64,000 nt of DNA from JAIVGV01 sp032229975 (GCA_032229975.1 JAVXVG010000056.1:69913-133912); one strand, 5' to 3'. Counted from the first letter of the stretch, positions 52,999 to 62,086 are shown. Program-made: numbers and translations. Notes: a model not told the origin generated them from the letters alone.

Positions 52999-53736
52999 GT
53001 GAAAGCGGAGTTGAAACAGTTGATTGCTTTACAGAACGCAGACACGTGCATCCGCAAGCTAAAGGCTGAGCTGGATGCGATTCCAGAAAGGCGCGCTGAG
53101 ATCGACAAAGAGTTCGACCAGCGCGCCTTTGAATTTAAGACCGCCGAGTCGCAACGCGACACCGCACGCGAAAGGCGCGCGACGCTTGAGGCGGAGCTAG
53201 GGGAGACGAAGCAGAAAGCTGAGCATTCAGACCGCGCGCTGATGGCTTCGACGAACGAGAAGGAGTACACGGCGGCCATCCGCGAGGCTGACGCGGCGCG
53301 CAAGCACGCCTCGCAGTTGGAGACGCAGATACTCGAACAGATGGAGTCGGTCGAGGGCGCGGAGAAACGCATGGCGGAGCTTGAGCCCGAAGTGGCGAAG
53401 CTCAGGCAAGAGCGCGACGAGCACGTGGCGACGTTTGAAGGACAGGTCGAGCGCGAGCGACAGGAGTTGGAAGATTGCAAGCGCGAGCGCGAGCGTCTGC
53501 TCGCGGAGTTGCCGAAGCCGATGGGCCTGATGTACGTCAGCATCAGCAAGCGCATCAGAAACGGCGTGGCGGTCGCGGAGGCGAAGAACGGAGCGTGCAC
53601 GGCCTGCTTCATGTCTCTGCGCCCGCAGGTCATGTCAATCGTCAGGCGCGGCGACGAGATCGTCACCTGCGACAACTGCAATCGCATACTCTACTACGCG
53701 AACGCGAACGTTGAGCACGCGCAGACCGTCTCTTAA
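52999..53736 (+). CDS. Coiled-coil protein with C4-type zinc ribbon
   Basis: The 245-aa protein starts at GTG 52999 with GGGAGG at good spacing. About 170 residues of coiled coil (e.g. ELKQLIALQNADTCIRKLKA and ERERQELEDCKRERERLLAE) are followed by a zinc ribbon CTACFMSLRPQ and CDNCNRILYY. This is the CT398/FlgZ-like 'zinc ribbon domain' family (COG1579), thought to act as a chaperone or adaptor. A terminator lies downstream. Confidence 0.9.
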   Translation: MKAELKQLIALQNADTCIRKLKAELDAIPERRAEIDKEFDQRAFEFKTAESQRDTARERRATLEAELGETKQKAEHSDRALMASTNEKEYTAAIREADAARKHASQLETQILEQMESVEGAEKRMAELEPEVAKLRQERDEHVATFEGQVERERQELEDCKRERERLLAELPKPMGLMYVSISKRIRNGVAVAEAKNGACTACFMSLRPQVMSIVRRGDEIVTCDNCNRILYYANANVEHAQTVS

Positions 53737-53843
53737 AGTCTGATCGACGACGACTGCAAGCAGGCTCGACGAGCAACGATAAAGCGATCAAACGTCGTCC
53801 GTCGTTGTCCTAAAATCAGAGATCAATCATCGCGATAAGAACG

Positions 53844-53878
53844 AGAGCCGGACGCTGCGAGCAGTCCGGCTCTTTTCA
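53844..53878 (+). terminator. Rho-independent terminator
   Basis: A 10-bp perfect stem AGAGCCGGAC with complement is followed by TTTTCATTT. Confidence 0.88.
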
Positions 53879-53978
53879 TTTGCGGCGAATTTCCCGCCAA
53901 TCTCCATCGTTTTTACGCGATTCGCGCACGGCATCGTGATTGCACAGCCTCCGTCGAGTCGAGGAGGATCAAGCGGGC

Positions 53979-55118
53979 ATGACGACGGGCGCAGAGGCGA
54001 CAACTCAGACGACGGATGCGGCGACGAGGCACGCGCCTGTCGCAACTGATACTACTGTCGCTCAGAAATCTGCGAAGCCCGTGGCCGGCGCAATCGAGCG
54101 CGGCGCGCGCGCGCGCTGGTGGCGTCGGCAAGGATCGAAGTCGCGCGGCTTCTTCTATGAAGATGCGCGCAGTGGCCGCATCACGGACGAGACATCTCTG
54201 GAGCGGATCAAGTCGCTCGCGATCCCACCGGCGTGGAAGCACGTGCGGATCGCGCCGGGCACACACTGTCGCCTGCAAGCCATCGGCATCGATAAACTCG
54301 GTCGCGTGCAGCGCGTCTATCATCCGGCCTTCGCGGCGCGCAGGCAGCGCGAGAAGTTTGAGAAGATCATACGTTTCGGCGAATCACTCCCGACGCTTCG
54401 CAAACGAACGAACGAGGACATCGCGCGAGAGGGCCTGCCGCGCGCGCGCGTGCTCGCTGTCGTCATACGCCTCATCAACGATCTCTACTTCCGCGTCGGC
54501 TCGGAAGAGAGCGTCAAAAAATATCGCACCTACGGCGTGACGACGTTGCGCAATCGACATCTTGAGATCAAGCGCGGTGGCCGTCTTGTCTTCGCCTTCG
54601 TCGGCAAACATCACATCGAGCATCGACGCGTCCTCGTCGATGAAGAACTCGCAACGCTCACGCGCGACATTCAAAGTCTGAGAGGCGTGCGACTCTTTCA
54701 GTTCTACGACGAAGAATTGAAGCGTCGGCGACCCGTCACGCCGCGCGACGTGAACGAGTACATTCAGGCGGCGACCTCTACAGAGTTCTCCGCCAAAGAT
54801 TTTCGCACGTGGGGCGGGACGCTGCTCTGCGCCGTCGCGCTCGCGGACTTAGGCGCAACCGAGGACGAGAAGCGCGCGAAGAAGAATATCGCGAAAGCCG
54901 TCGAGCGCGTCGCCGAACGCCTCGGCAACACGCCGACCGTCTGCCGGGCCTCCTACATCCACCCGCTCGTCATCGAGAGCTACTTGAAAGGCGTGACGCT
55001 CGAAGAGTTTCGCCCGCGCAAGGAGCGACGCATCGGGCGCGAGCAGCCCGACTATCTGCCGGAAGAGCGCGCGCTCTTGAAGATGTTGAAGGCCCAATCA
55101 AACGGAGGCGGGTCGTAA
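53979..55118 (+). CDS. DNA topoisomerase IB (poxvirus-like)
   Basis: The 379-aa protein starts at ATG 53979. The N-terminal DNA-binding part has GFFYEDARSGRITDETSLER and IPPAWKHVRIAPG. The catalytic domain has EESVKKYRTYGVTTLRNRHL, GKHHIEHRRVLVDEELATL, FRTWGGTLLCAVAL and the nucleophile Tyr in TVCRASYIHPLVIESYLKG. It relaxes supercoils of either sign through a 3'-phosphotyrosine. The first 45 residues are Thr/Ala-rich and probably disordered. No DNA-repair partners are adjacent. Confidence 0.95.
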   Translation: MTTGAEATTQTTDAATRHAPVATDTTVAQKSAKPVAGAIERGARARWWRRQGSKSRGFFYEDARSGRITDETSLERIKSLAIPPAWKHVRIAPGTHCRLQAIGIDKLGRVQRVYHPAFAARRQREKFEKIIRFGESLPTLRKRTNEDIAREGLPRARVLAVVIRLINDLYFRVGSEESVKKYRTYGVTTLRNRHLEIKRGGRLVFAFVGKHHIEHRRVLVDEELATLTRDIQSLRGVRLFQFYDEELKRRRPVTPRDVNEYIQAATSTEFSAKDFRTWGGTLLCAVALADLGATEDEKRAKKNIAKAVERVAERLGNTPTVCRASYIHPLVIESYLKGVTLEEFRPRKERRIGREQPDYLPEERALLKMLKAQSNGGGS

Positions 55119-55143
55119 AAAAGAGGTGTGCGTTTCTCTGACC

Positions 55144-55258
55144 ATTGATTTCTCATTCAGGTAATTGATTTCTCATTCAAGATATTCTTACTTCACACCC
55201 GAACCTACTGCCGGATCAGCTTCCGACTCCGAGATTCCAGACTCCGAGACTTCAAACT
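55144..55258. repeat. Direct 15-bp repeat followed by GACTCCGA heptads
   Basis: TTGATTTCTCATTCA occurs twice about 20 bp apart. Further on, CTTCCGACTCCGAGATTCCA, then GACTCCGAGACTTCAAACTT, forms one arm of the GTCTGGA family. It separates convergent topoisomerase and reductase genes. Confidence 0.7.
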
Positions 55259-55262
55259 TGAG

Positions 55263-55964
55263 TCAGTAATTCGTCAGAATGTTTTCCGGATCGAGCCCCA
55301 TCTCCCGCAAGCGGTCGCGCGTGTGTTCGATCATTTCGCGCGAGCCGCAGACGAAGGCCACGGGCGCGCTCAAGTTTGGGAGCACATGGTCGAGGAGCGA
55401 CTGGACATAGCCGGTCTGACCGGCCCACTCGTAGCCGTCGGGGCGCGAGATGACCTGACGCAGCTCGACGCCCGCCGCCTGCCACCCTTCCGTCTCATCC
55501 GCGTAGCAGAAGTCTTCGGGCGTGCGCGCGCCGTAGAGGACGACGATCTGGCCGAAGCGTTCAGCGCGCGCGATGGCGTGGCGCAGCGCGGAGCGCACGG
55601 GAGCAATGCCCGTCCCCATCGCGACGAAGACGAGATCGCGCCCCGCGTGTGCATCGAGCGTGAAGCCGCGACCGAGGACTTCGGCGAGTTCCACGCGGTC
55701 GTCCTCCTTCAAGTTGTAGAAAGGGCCACCCGCGTCGCCGCTCGCGCCGCCCGTGCGCTTGATGAGAAATTCGAGCGCATCGTCTTCGGGTGCGCTGGCA
55801 ATGGCGAAGTATGATTCGGCTTGACGGACGCGCAGACGGGCCACCTGCCCCGGCTCATAAACAGTTTTAGACGCGCTCTCCGGCCTCATCTCGAACGAGC
55901 GCACGTCGCGCGCCTGTCGGCGGACGCGCGTAACCCTGAGCGTGGTTGTTCCTCTGTCCGTCAT
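55263..55964 (-). CDS. FAD/NAD(P)-binding oxidoreductase (ferredoxin-NADP reductase type)
   Basis: The 233-aa protein starts at ATG 55964 (MTDRGTTTLRVTRV) with CGGAG upstream. The FAD domain shows YEPGQVARLRVRQAESYFAI. The nucleotide-binding domain shows LVFVAMGTGIAPVRSALRHA and the C-terminal PVAFVCGSREMIEHTRDRLR. There is no 2Fe-2S domain. It transfers electrons from NAD(P)H to an unknown partner, possibly a ferredoxin such as the one at 7.5 kb. Confidence 0.85.
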   Translation of the reverse strand: MTDRGTTTLRVTRVRRQARDVRSFEMRPESASKTVYEPGQVARLRVRQAESYFAIASAPEDDALEFLIKRTGGASGDAGGPFYNLKEDDRVELAEVLGRGFTLDAHAGRDLVFVAMGTGIAPVRSALRHAIARAERFGQIVVLYGARTPEDFCYADETEGWQAAGVELRQVISRPDGYEWAGQTGYVQSLLDHVLPNLSAPVAFVCGSREMIEHTRDRLREMGLDPENILTNY

Positions 55965-56330
55965 CAAAACTCCGTGGGGGTTGAATTCCCGTCTCTCTGC
56001 TTTCGCGATTTTCGTCTCTCTACTTTCGCGTGTGCCGCGCAGTTTAGCGCGAAGCGTGCGGGGCTGAGAAGCAGACTGCGGCGGGCGCATCTTGACAGCC
56101 GACGGAGGCGCGCACGCGCTTGAGAATGATGAAATGCAGGGGCGCGCGTATCAATGCACGCAGAGAGCGCAAGCCCTTTTCGCTTTCGCCTTGTTTCGCG
56201 GCTGTGGTAAAACAGCACGGCTCGCGTCAGACAAATTAAAGAGATGTGCGGTGGCGGGCGAGACTCGCGCGTCCATCCCACACGCGCCGACCGTTGAGAC
56301 GATTGAACGTCCGTAGGAGGGCTTGGAAGA

Positions 56331-56771
56331 ATGTTTCAGAGACTGATCGCAACGACGGCGACGTGGATCACCGTCCCGCTGCGGCTCGCGCTCGGCTTGG
56401 CATTCATCGGGCACGGCGCGCAGAAAACTTTCGGCGCGTGGGATGGCCCCGGTTGGGCGAAGTGGACGGCCTTCCCGCCGCCGTTCGCCTTCATGCGCCC
56501 GGCGTGGCTCTGGATGGCCGCGTCGGCGTTGGGCGAACTCGTCGGCGGGGCGCTCGTGCTCACGGGATTCTTGACGCGCGTCGGCGCGTTCCTCATCGCG
56601 TGCTCGATGCTGACGGCGGTCATCGGCGTCCACTGGGGCTCGTTCTTCCTGCCGCGCGGCATGGAGTACGCGCTCACGGCGCTGCTCGTCTGCGTCGCAC
56701 TGCTCATCTCCGGCGGCGGTCGCGCCTCGCTCGACCACGCGCTCCAAGACCCGCGCGCGCGCAGACGATGA
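56331..56771 (+). CDS. DoxX family membrane protein
   Basis: The 146-aa protein has four hydrophobic helices and the DoxX pattern: PLRLALGLAFIGHGAQKTFG, then SALGELVGGALVLTGFLTRV and MLTAVIGVHWGSFFLPRG. AGGAGGG precedes the ATG. DoxX proteins are inner-membrane proteins of loosely defined redox roles. A heptad repeat fills the gap to the MFS gene. Confidence 0.9.
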   Translation: MFQRLIATTATWITVPLRLALGLAFIGHGAQKTFGAWDGPGWAKWTAFPPPFAFMRPAWLWMAASALGELVGGALVLTGFLTRVGAFLIACSMLTAVIGVHWGSFFLPRGMEYALTALLVCVALLISGGGRASLDHALQDPRARRR

Positions 56772-56896
56772 AGTGGTCAATCGTGAATGGTTAATCGTAA
56801 ATGGAAACGTTAACGCCGACTGGACACGAATGCTCATCGCGCGACGCAGCCGACACTCAATCACGATTGACCATTTGCGATTGACCATTTACCGAT
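56772..56896. repeat. Heptad fold-back repeat, GGTCAATCGT type
   Basis: TGGTCAATCGTGAATGG then TTAATCGTAAATGG faces CAATCACGATTGACCATTTG then CGATTGACCATTTACCGATC. It occupies nearly all of the spacer between the DoxX and MFS genes. Confidence 0.85.
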
Positions 56897-56897
56897 C

Positions 56898-58169
56898 ATG
56901 AAGCGTTCCCCGCTCGTCGTCATCTTCGTCACGGTCTTCATCGATCTCGTCGGCTTCGGGATCGTCATCCCCGTTCTTCCTTACTACGTCGAAGGCACGA
57001 AGTTCAACGCCAGCCCCCGCATGGTCGGCTTGCTCTTCGCGTCCTACTCGGTGATGCAACTCGTCTTCACACCGATCTTGGGAAGACTCTCCGACAGGTA
57101 CGGGCGCAGGCCCATCCTCTTCCTGAGTTTGTTAGGCACGAGCGCGGGCTTCCTCGTGATGGGCTTTGCGACGACGCTGTGGATGCTCTTTCTGGGGCGC
57201 ATCATCGACGGCATCACGGGCGGCAACATCTCGACCGCGCAAGCCTACATCGCCGACGTGACCTCGAAGGAGGAGCGCGCGAAAGGCATGGGCTTGATCG
57301 GCGCGGCCTTCGGTCTGGGCTTCACGTTTGGGCCAGCCATCGGCGGCGTGCTCTCGAAGTGGGGCATCAGCGTGCCCTTCATCTTCGCAGGCTGCCTCGC
57401 GTTTGCCAACGCAGTCCTTCTCTATTTCACTCTGCCTGAGACCGTCACGCCCGAACATCCCGCGCGCACGTCAGCCGCGACCGGACGCTGGTCGCAACTT
57501 GCACGCGCGCTCAAGAATGCACGGCTGGCTTACGTGCTCGTGATCTATTTCCTCTTCGTCGTCGCCTTCTCGATCATGACGACTTCGTTTGCACTCTTCA
57601 CGATGTACCGCTTCGGCTTCGACGCCGCGCACAACGGTTATATGTTCATGTTCGTCGGCATCGTCGGCGCGATCATACAGGGCGGCCTCATCGGTCGGCT
57701 CGCGAAAAAATTCGGTGAGCTACCACTGACAGTCGTCGGCTCGCTTCTCTTCGCCGTCTCGCTGCTCGCCATCCCGTTCACGAGCCCGCAGACGGGGCTC
57801 ACGCTGCTGCTCGGAGTCGGCGCGCTCTTCGCCATCGGCAACTCCCTCTCAACGCCTTCACTCACCTCGCTCGCCTCGAAGAGCGCGGGCGCGGGCGAAC
57901 AGGGCGGCGTGCTCGGCGTCACACAATCAGTCGCGAGTCTTGCGCGCGCGGTGGGCCCCACGCTCTCCGCTTGGCTCATCTACAGCGCAATCGCCTATCC
58001 GGGCCGGGACGGTAAGTCGCACAACCTGAGCGACGCTTCGATGTTCCACACCTTCGGCGCAGCAGCCGCCATCATGTTCATCGCCTTCCTACTCGCACTC
58101 TACTTCGCACGCGCACACGCCCGCGACAAAGAGTTCGCACACGTCGGGCCAGCCGCTTCCGCGACTTAA
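56898..58169 (+). CDS. MFS transporter, TetA-like drug antiporter family
   Basis: The 423-aa protein has twelve predicted helices. Motif A is GRLSDRYGRRPILFLSLLGT, and the N-terminus FIDLVGFGIVIPVLPYYVEG and GRIIDGITGGNISTAQAYIA match the TetA/multidrug branch. It probably exports small compounds by proton antiport; the substrate is unknown, and resistance should not be assumed. It has no ribosome binding site, since the start sits at the end of a repeat. Confidence 0.92.
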   Translation: MKRSPLVVIFVTVFIDLVGFGIVIPVLPYYVEGTKFNASPRMVGLLFASYSVMQLVFTPILGRLSDRYGRRPILFLSLLGTSAGFLVMGFATTLWMLFLGRIIDGITGGNISTAQAYIADVTSKEERAKGMGLIGAAFGLGFTFGPAIGGVLSKWGISVPFIFAGCLAFANAVLLYFTLPETVTPEHPARTSAATGRWSQLARALKNARLAYVLVIYFLFVVAFSIMTTSFALFTMYRFGFDAAHNGYMFMFVGIVGAIIQGGLIGRLAKKFGELPLTVVGSLLFAVSLLAIPFTSPQTGLTLLLGVGALFAIGNSLSTPSLTSLASKSAGAGEQGGVLGVTQSVASLARAVGPTLSAWLIYSAIAYPGRDGKSHNLSDASMFHTFGAAAAIMFIAFLLALYFARAHARDKEFAHVGPAASAT

Positions 58170-58183
58170 GTACAGACAACTTG

Positions 58184-58651
58184 TCACCAGATCGAAGGCA
58201 GACGCGACTCGTCGAGTTCGAGAGACTTGCCGTCGGGCAGGATGTGTATGATGCGCGCGCCGCGCTCGCGCAAGGGTTGTGAGAGCAGACCGACGCGATG
58301 ACAGTTTGCGCGCGGCAGCTTGTGTTTCGTGAGCGGCTGCGACTCTGAGCACATGATCGCGACACGTGCATCCGACGCGAGTTCAATGATGCGATCCAGA
58401 CCGCGCACGAGGTCTGCGGGCACTGCGACGACCTTGCCGCCACATTCGGGAATCCATTCGTAGCCGATCCGCTCACGCAGCAGAGCAGCCTCCAACACCT
58501 GCCCGTTGAATTGGGGCCACCTTGAGCGCGCTACGCTTCGCACGTCGGCAAGCAACTCGATCTCGTACTGTTGCAACAGCGCGAGAAAGTCCGCCCAAGC
58601 GTGGCGACCGTGACCGATGGTGTAAACGACCGTCTGCGTGTTCGCTGTCAT
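58184..58651 (-). CDS. DUF488 family protein
   Basis: The 155-aa protein has the DUF488 pattern: VVYTIGHGRHAWADFLALLQ, LLADVRSVARSRWPQFNGQV, then VAIMCSESQPLTKHKLPRAN followed by CHRVGLLSQPLRERGARIIH. The conserved Cys and CHR are present. The function is unknown. It overlaps the CYTH gene by 4 bp (ATGA) and is the last gene of a three-gene unit. Confidence 0.9.
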   Translation of the reverse strand: MTANTQTVVYTIGHGRHAWADFLALLQQYEIELLADVRSVARSRWPQFNGQVLEAALLRERIGYEWIPECGGKVVAVPADLVRGLDRIIELASDARVAIMCSESQPLTKHKLPRANCHRVGLLSQPLRERGARIIHILPDGKSLELDESRLPSIW

Positions 58652-59226
58652 CTCTCACCCGTGCGACGCGCGAGTTCGGCGCGCAGATCGTCAATCGTCT
58701 TGTAAACAAGAGTGCCGCCGGTGAAGAGCGGATCGTTGGTCACCTCGCGCGCAGCGAACGCGGGCGGGGTGAAGTCGTGCATCTCTTCGTTGATGTCAAA
58801 CTCGATCTCTAACAGCATGAGCCCGTAGAGAGAGCCGAGAAAGAGATCGACTGAGAACTTGCGCCCGTCGTGCTCGAAAGGATAGCGATTCTTGCGTAGC
58901 TCGTTGCCCTCGAAGACCGAAAAGGTTTCATACTCATACTGCGAGAGATAGATGTTTGTGATGATGGTGCGAGAGAGATCGGCGTCGTCGGGCGCGAACT
59001 TCTGCGTGAGCTTCCACGTCCACTCGCGCTTTCGCGGGTCGCGAATCTTACGCAGGCGCAGGCGCGTGCCCGTGATGTAGTTGTCGAAGATTTGCGTGTG
59101 CGGATCGTTAACGCGAAGAAGGGGCGGTAACTCGTTAAGCAGGAATCGCCGCTCGCGCTCGATGCGCGCGTACTTCATGAGCTTCGCCGAAACATCAGCC
59201 GCCGTGCCCAGATACTTCACAACCAT
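58648..59226 (-). CDS. CYTH domain protein
   Basis: The 192-aa protein has the CYTH signature near the N-terminus (ARIERERRFLL, the E-x-E-x-R/K form). Strand motifs of the tunnel fold follow: YITGTRLRLRKIRDPRKREW, WKLTQKFAPD, FSVDLFLGSLYGLMLLEIEF. CYTH enzymes act on triphosphates (triphosphatases, class IV cyclases). ATG 59178 is an alternative start nearer to the motif. Its start overlaps the aconitase-family stop by one base (TAATG). Confidence 0.88.
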   Translation of the reverse strand: MVVKYLGTAADVSAKLMKYARIERERRFLLNELPPLLRVNDPHTQIFDNYITGTRLRLRKIRDPRKREWTWKLTQKFAPDDADLSRTIITNIYLSQYEYETFSVFEGNELRKNRYPFEHDGRKFSVDLFLGSLYGLMLLEIEFDINEEMHDFTPPAFAAREVTNDPLFTGGTLVYKTIDDLRAELARRTGER

Positions 59227-61220
59227 TACGCGCCGACCAACTCTTCTTCGCGCTCGCGCAAGTATTCTTCCGGCTCGACGATGTGGCCCGCAATGGCCGA
59301 CGCGGCGACGACGTATGGCGACGCGAGATAAACTTTTCCGGGGCCACTCCTGCCGGGGAAGTTGCGATTCTGCGCGCTCACGGTGACGGTCTCAGGCGAT
59401 TTCGACGCGCCGGGGCCAGCATTGATGCACGCGCCGCAACTGGGATCGATCAACTCCGCGCCCGCACGCTCGAACAGTTCGATGTAGCCACGCGAGCGAG
59501 CGTACTCTTTGATCTTCTGCGAGCCGAACTGCAAGTAGAGATGCACGCCGGGGGCCACCCTCTTGCCCCGCTCGACTGCGTGCCGCAAGACTTCGGCGTA
59601 CATGTCCATGTCCGCCATCTTGCCGCCGGTGCAAGAGCCGCCGTAAGCCGCGTCGATCTTCACTTCATCTGTGAGGTCGCTGATGTTGATGCCGTTACGC
59701 GGATCGCCGGGCAGCGCGACCATCGGTCGAATCTCGCTCAGATCAATTTCAAAGCGCGCGGCGTACTCAGCATCCTCATCGCTCTTCAAGAAACCTTTGC
59801 GGACTTCTCCGGCGTCGAGTCCGCGCGCGCGCGTTAAGTAACGAAGCGTTACTTCGTCGGGTTCGATGATGCCTGTGAAGCCTCCGGCTTCGACCGCCAT
59901 GTTGGTTAAGGTCGCGCGCTCGTCGATTGACCAATCACTGATGCCTTCGCCCGCGAACTCTAAAACTTGTCCGATGCCTTTGCCCTGCTTCATGTAATCG
60001 GACGAGAGGATTTTGAGCATTACGTCTTTGGCGGACACGTCCGCGCGTTTCGCGCCGTTCAAAGTGAAGCGCACGACTTCCGGCACTTTGACGCGAATGT
60101 CTTTCGTGTACCAAGCGTTGGCCATGTCGGTCGAGCCGACGCCGAAAGCGAAGCAGCCAAGCACACCGGCCATGCAGGTGTGCGAGTCCGTGCCGATGAC
60201 GAGTTGACCGGGCAGCGCGATGTCTTCGACGACGGCGTTGTGACAGATCGCTTCCGAGCCACGCTCCTCCGTTCCGCCGTAGAGACGTATGCCCTGCTCT
60301 GTGGTGAAAGCAGCTTGCGTCGTCGCGAGACCGTTCGCGCGATCAAGCAGGCCCATCCGTCGTTTCTCTTCTGGCATCACGCGACCGAGGAAAGTTAAAT
60401 GATCGCGAAACGCATAGACCGATTCCGGCTCGGTCACGCGCGCGTCTTTACCCAACGCGTGCTTGAACAAACTCTCCGCCATCGGCGTGACGTACTCGTG
60501 CGAGAAGCGCACGTCGGCGACGGCGAACAGAGCGTCGCCGGGCTTGACGGCTTCGACGCCTATCCGGCCCGCGCTGACGAAGGCGTGGCGCGCGACGATC
60601 TTCTCGACGATGTTCATCGGTCGCCGCTTCGTCTCAAGCGCGGGTGGAGAGACTTGCCCTGCGAGTCGCGCCTTGTTGTAGTTGAAGAGTCCGCCGTACT
60701 CGACGATGTCGCGCGAGATCGAATCAAGACCGCGCGTAAATTCTTCGAGCGGAATTTCCTCGCCTTGCTTGATGCGCTCGATGAGTCCGAAGTCGGTCGA
60801 GGTTAAGAGACCGATGTTCTGCGAGTTCTGCCCGTAGATTTTTTCAATCGTCTGTGCGATGACGAGTTCAATACCGGCGGCCTTCTCGGCAAAGGGCGCG
60901 GTCTCGCGCGAAGAGCCGCAGCCTTTCGAGAGGCCGGAGACGACGACAGAGAAGCCGCCTTGCTTCACCTCGTCCTTCTTCACAGCCTGCTCGCGCATCC
61001 CGACATAGACATACTCGCCTAAGGTCTCGTCGTAGTAGAAGCACACCCAGCCGGGCGTGATCTCGTCGGTCGAGATGTTGTCCATCAAAGGGCGCGACGG
61101 ATCGTGTTCTACGTCCACGCCCGCTTCGAGCTGGCTGCGAATGAGCGCGATGTCTTCGGTCAAAAACAGTGTGCGCCCTTCAAACCGGATGCGCGCGGGT
61201 CGCTTCGTCGTCGTCTCCAC
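59226..61220 (-). CDS. Aconitase-family dehydratase, swivel domain before catalytic domain
   Basis: The 664-aa protein joins both aconitase-family parts in one chain. The swivel (LeuD-like) domain is first: MDNISTDEITPGWVCFYYDE, SKGCGSSRETAPFAEKAAGI. The catalytic (LeuC-like) domain follows: VIGTDSHTCMAGVLGCFAFG and LIDPSCGACINAGPGASKSP, with the three Fe-S cysteines. It also has IDAAYGGSCTGGKMADMDMY. The order is reversed from classical aconitase A and recalls AcnB or a fused LeuDC. Substrates could be isopropylmalate, homocitrate or citrate; context does not decide. Confidence 0.88.
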   Translation of the reverse strand: METTTKRPARIRFEGRTLFLTEDIALIRSQLEAGVDVEHDPSRPLMDNISTDEITPGWVCFYYDETLGEYVYVGMREQAVKKDEVKQGGFSVVVSGLSKGCGSSRETAPFAEKAAGIELVIAQTIEKIYGQNSQNIGLLTSTDFGLIERIKQGEEIPLEEFTRGLDSISRDIVEYGGLFNYNKARLAGQVSPPALETKRRPMNIVEKIVARHAFVSAGRIGVEAVKPGDALFAVADVRFSHEYVTPMAESLFKHALGKDARVTEPESVYAFRDHLTFLGRVMPEEKRRMGLLDRANGLATTQAAFTTEQGIRLYGGTEERGSEAICHNAVVEDIALPGQLVIGTDSHTCMAGVLGCFAFGVGSTDMANAWYTKDIRVKVPEVVRFTLNGAKRADVSAKDVMLKILSSDYMKQGKGIGQVLEFAGEGISDWSIDERATLTNMAVEAGGFTGIIEPDEVTLRYLTRARGLDAGEVRKGFLKSDEDAEYAARFEIDLSEIRPMVALPGDPRNGINISDLTDEVKIDAAYGGSCTGGKMADMDMYAEVLRHAVERGKRVAPGVHLYLQFGSQKIKEYARSRGYIELFERAGAELIDPSCGACINAGPGASKSPETVTVSAQNRNFPGRSGPGKVYLASPYVVAASAIAGHIVEPEEYLREREEELVGA

Positions 61221-61768
61221 GATGTCTCTTTACACTCCTTACCCGTCGATGAGTTCGTTAAATTTAAGAGTTGATTATAACGGTCGGCGAGCGAATTGTC
61301 GTGCGGCGCGCGGGCGGACTCAGGTGTTTCAGTCTTGCCATCCAACGGACTTCGTCCAATAATTTCGGCTTCGTAGCCGCGTGGGGAGCACCTGCAATGA
61401 ACGGGTAGATAAACTGCGCAGCGCAGGTTCTATAGTAGTTAGGCAGTGGCCTTCATCGAGTTTTAATAGGTGTCATCAAGTGTGGACGCGTGAGAGACAT
61501 CGTGTCCACTCCAATAGACGATTACTAGTTCCACTGAGTCAAAAAAACTTGTCTGTCGCGGTAATCGCTTGGTAGAGCGGTTGGTATAAGTATTGCTTGA
61601 ATATTGTTTGGGCGTCGCTTCTGATTGGAAAGAATGAACTGCGCGCCGGGGACGTTTTGCTTGATCCTCTGCCTCAAGGAGTATTTGATGGCCCGGTAGC
61701 GACGGCGCGTGTTACCCACCTAGCCCTTCCTGTATCTCGCAGGAAACTCACAAAGAAAGAGAGCATCC
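61221..61768. other. Long intergenic region of lower GC
   Basis: This 548-bp gap has visibly fewer 'gcgcgc' words than the rest. It contains a small inverted pair GTGGAC/GTCCAC at about 61482 and 61503, and a sigma-54-like promoter near 61590. The leader continues to the orphan gene. I see no protein gene or tRNA here; a small RNA is possible. Confidence 0.5.
61581..61598 (+). promoter_or_regulatory. Sigma-54-type -24/-12 promoter
   Basis: TTGGTATAAGTATTGCTT has GG and GC separated by exactly ten bases and keeps the TTGG and TTGCT parts of the -24/-12 consensus. The -24 element departs at CAC (TAT). It lies about 170 bp before the orphan 105-aa gene. Activator sites were not identified. Confidence 0.6.
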
Positions 61769-62086
61769 ATGGCCACTACCACAAAGATTCACGTCACCGC
61801 CACCGACAACGAACTCTACATTCTCGCGTCAACTCCTTCTGGCAGCTCTGAAATCTGCCACATCAAATCCGGATTCAACAATCCGGTGGAATACGTCGTC
61901 GTCCCGCAGTCGATTCTGCCTGCGGGCGCGTACACCCTGATCTTTGTCGGAATCAACTGGGGCGGCCCGCAGCAGTTCACGATCACCCTCACCACCGGCG
62001 GCACTAACACGACGATCACGTCGGGGCCGCCTGCGAACGCGCCGGCTGGTGCGAACTGGACCAAAGCGGTGGCGATCACCGTGTAA
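61769..62086 (+). CDS. Orphan Thr-rich 105-aa protein
   Basis: I do not recognise this family. The protein begins MATTTKIHVTATDNELYILA and is rich in Thr, Gly and beta-branched residues. It contains CHIKSGFNNPVEYVVVPQSI, then AGAYTLIFVGINWGGPQQFT and a Thr-rich stretch (TITLTTGGTNTTITSG). It looks like a single small beta-sandwich. There is no signal peptide or membrane helix. AGAGAG precedes the ATG. The sigma-54-like promoter and two strong hairpins downstream make it look like a separate, tightly controlled transcript. Confidence 0.7.
   Translation: MATTTKIHVTATDNELYILASTPSGSSEICHIKSGFNNPVEYVVVPQSILPAGAYTLIFVGINWGGPQQFTITLTTGGTNTTITSGPPANAPAGANWTKAVAITV

Noticed and set aside
56898..58169. 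Tetracycline resistance gene
   Set aside because: The TetA-like branch of MFS contains many pumps with other substrates; nothing in the sequence or context shows tetracycline specificity.
61540..61610. tRNA-like look of the region with CGCTTGGTAGAGCGG
   Set aside because: The D-arm-like word is present but no acceptor stem pairing, anticodon arm or TTCGA arm can be built around it.
61381..61719. Two short open frames in the long gap (61381-61575 plus, 61525-61719 minus)
   Set aside because: They lack ribosome binding sites and motifs, and they overlap each other and the sigma-54-like promoter.
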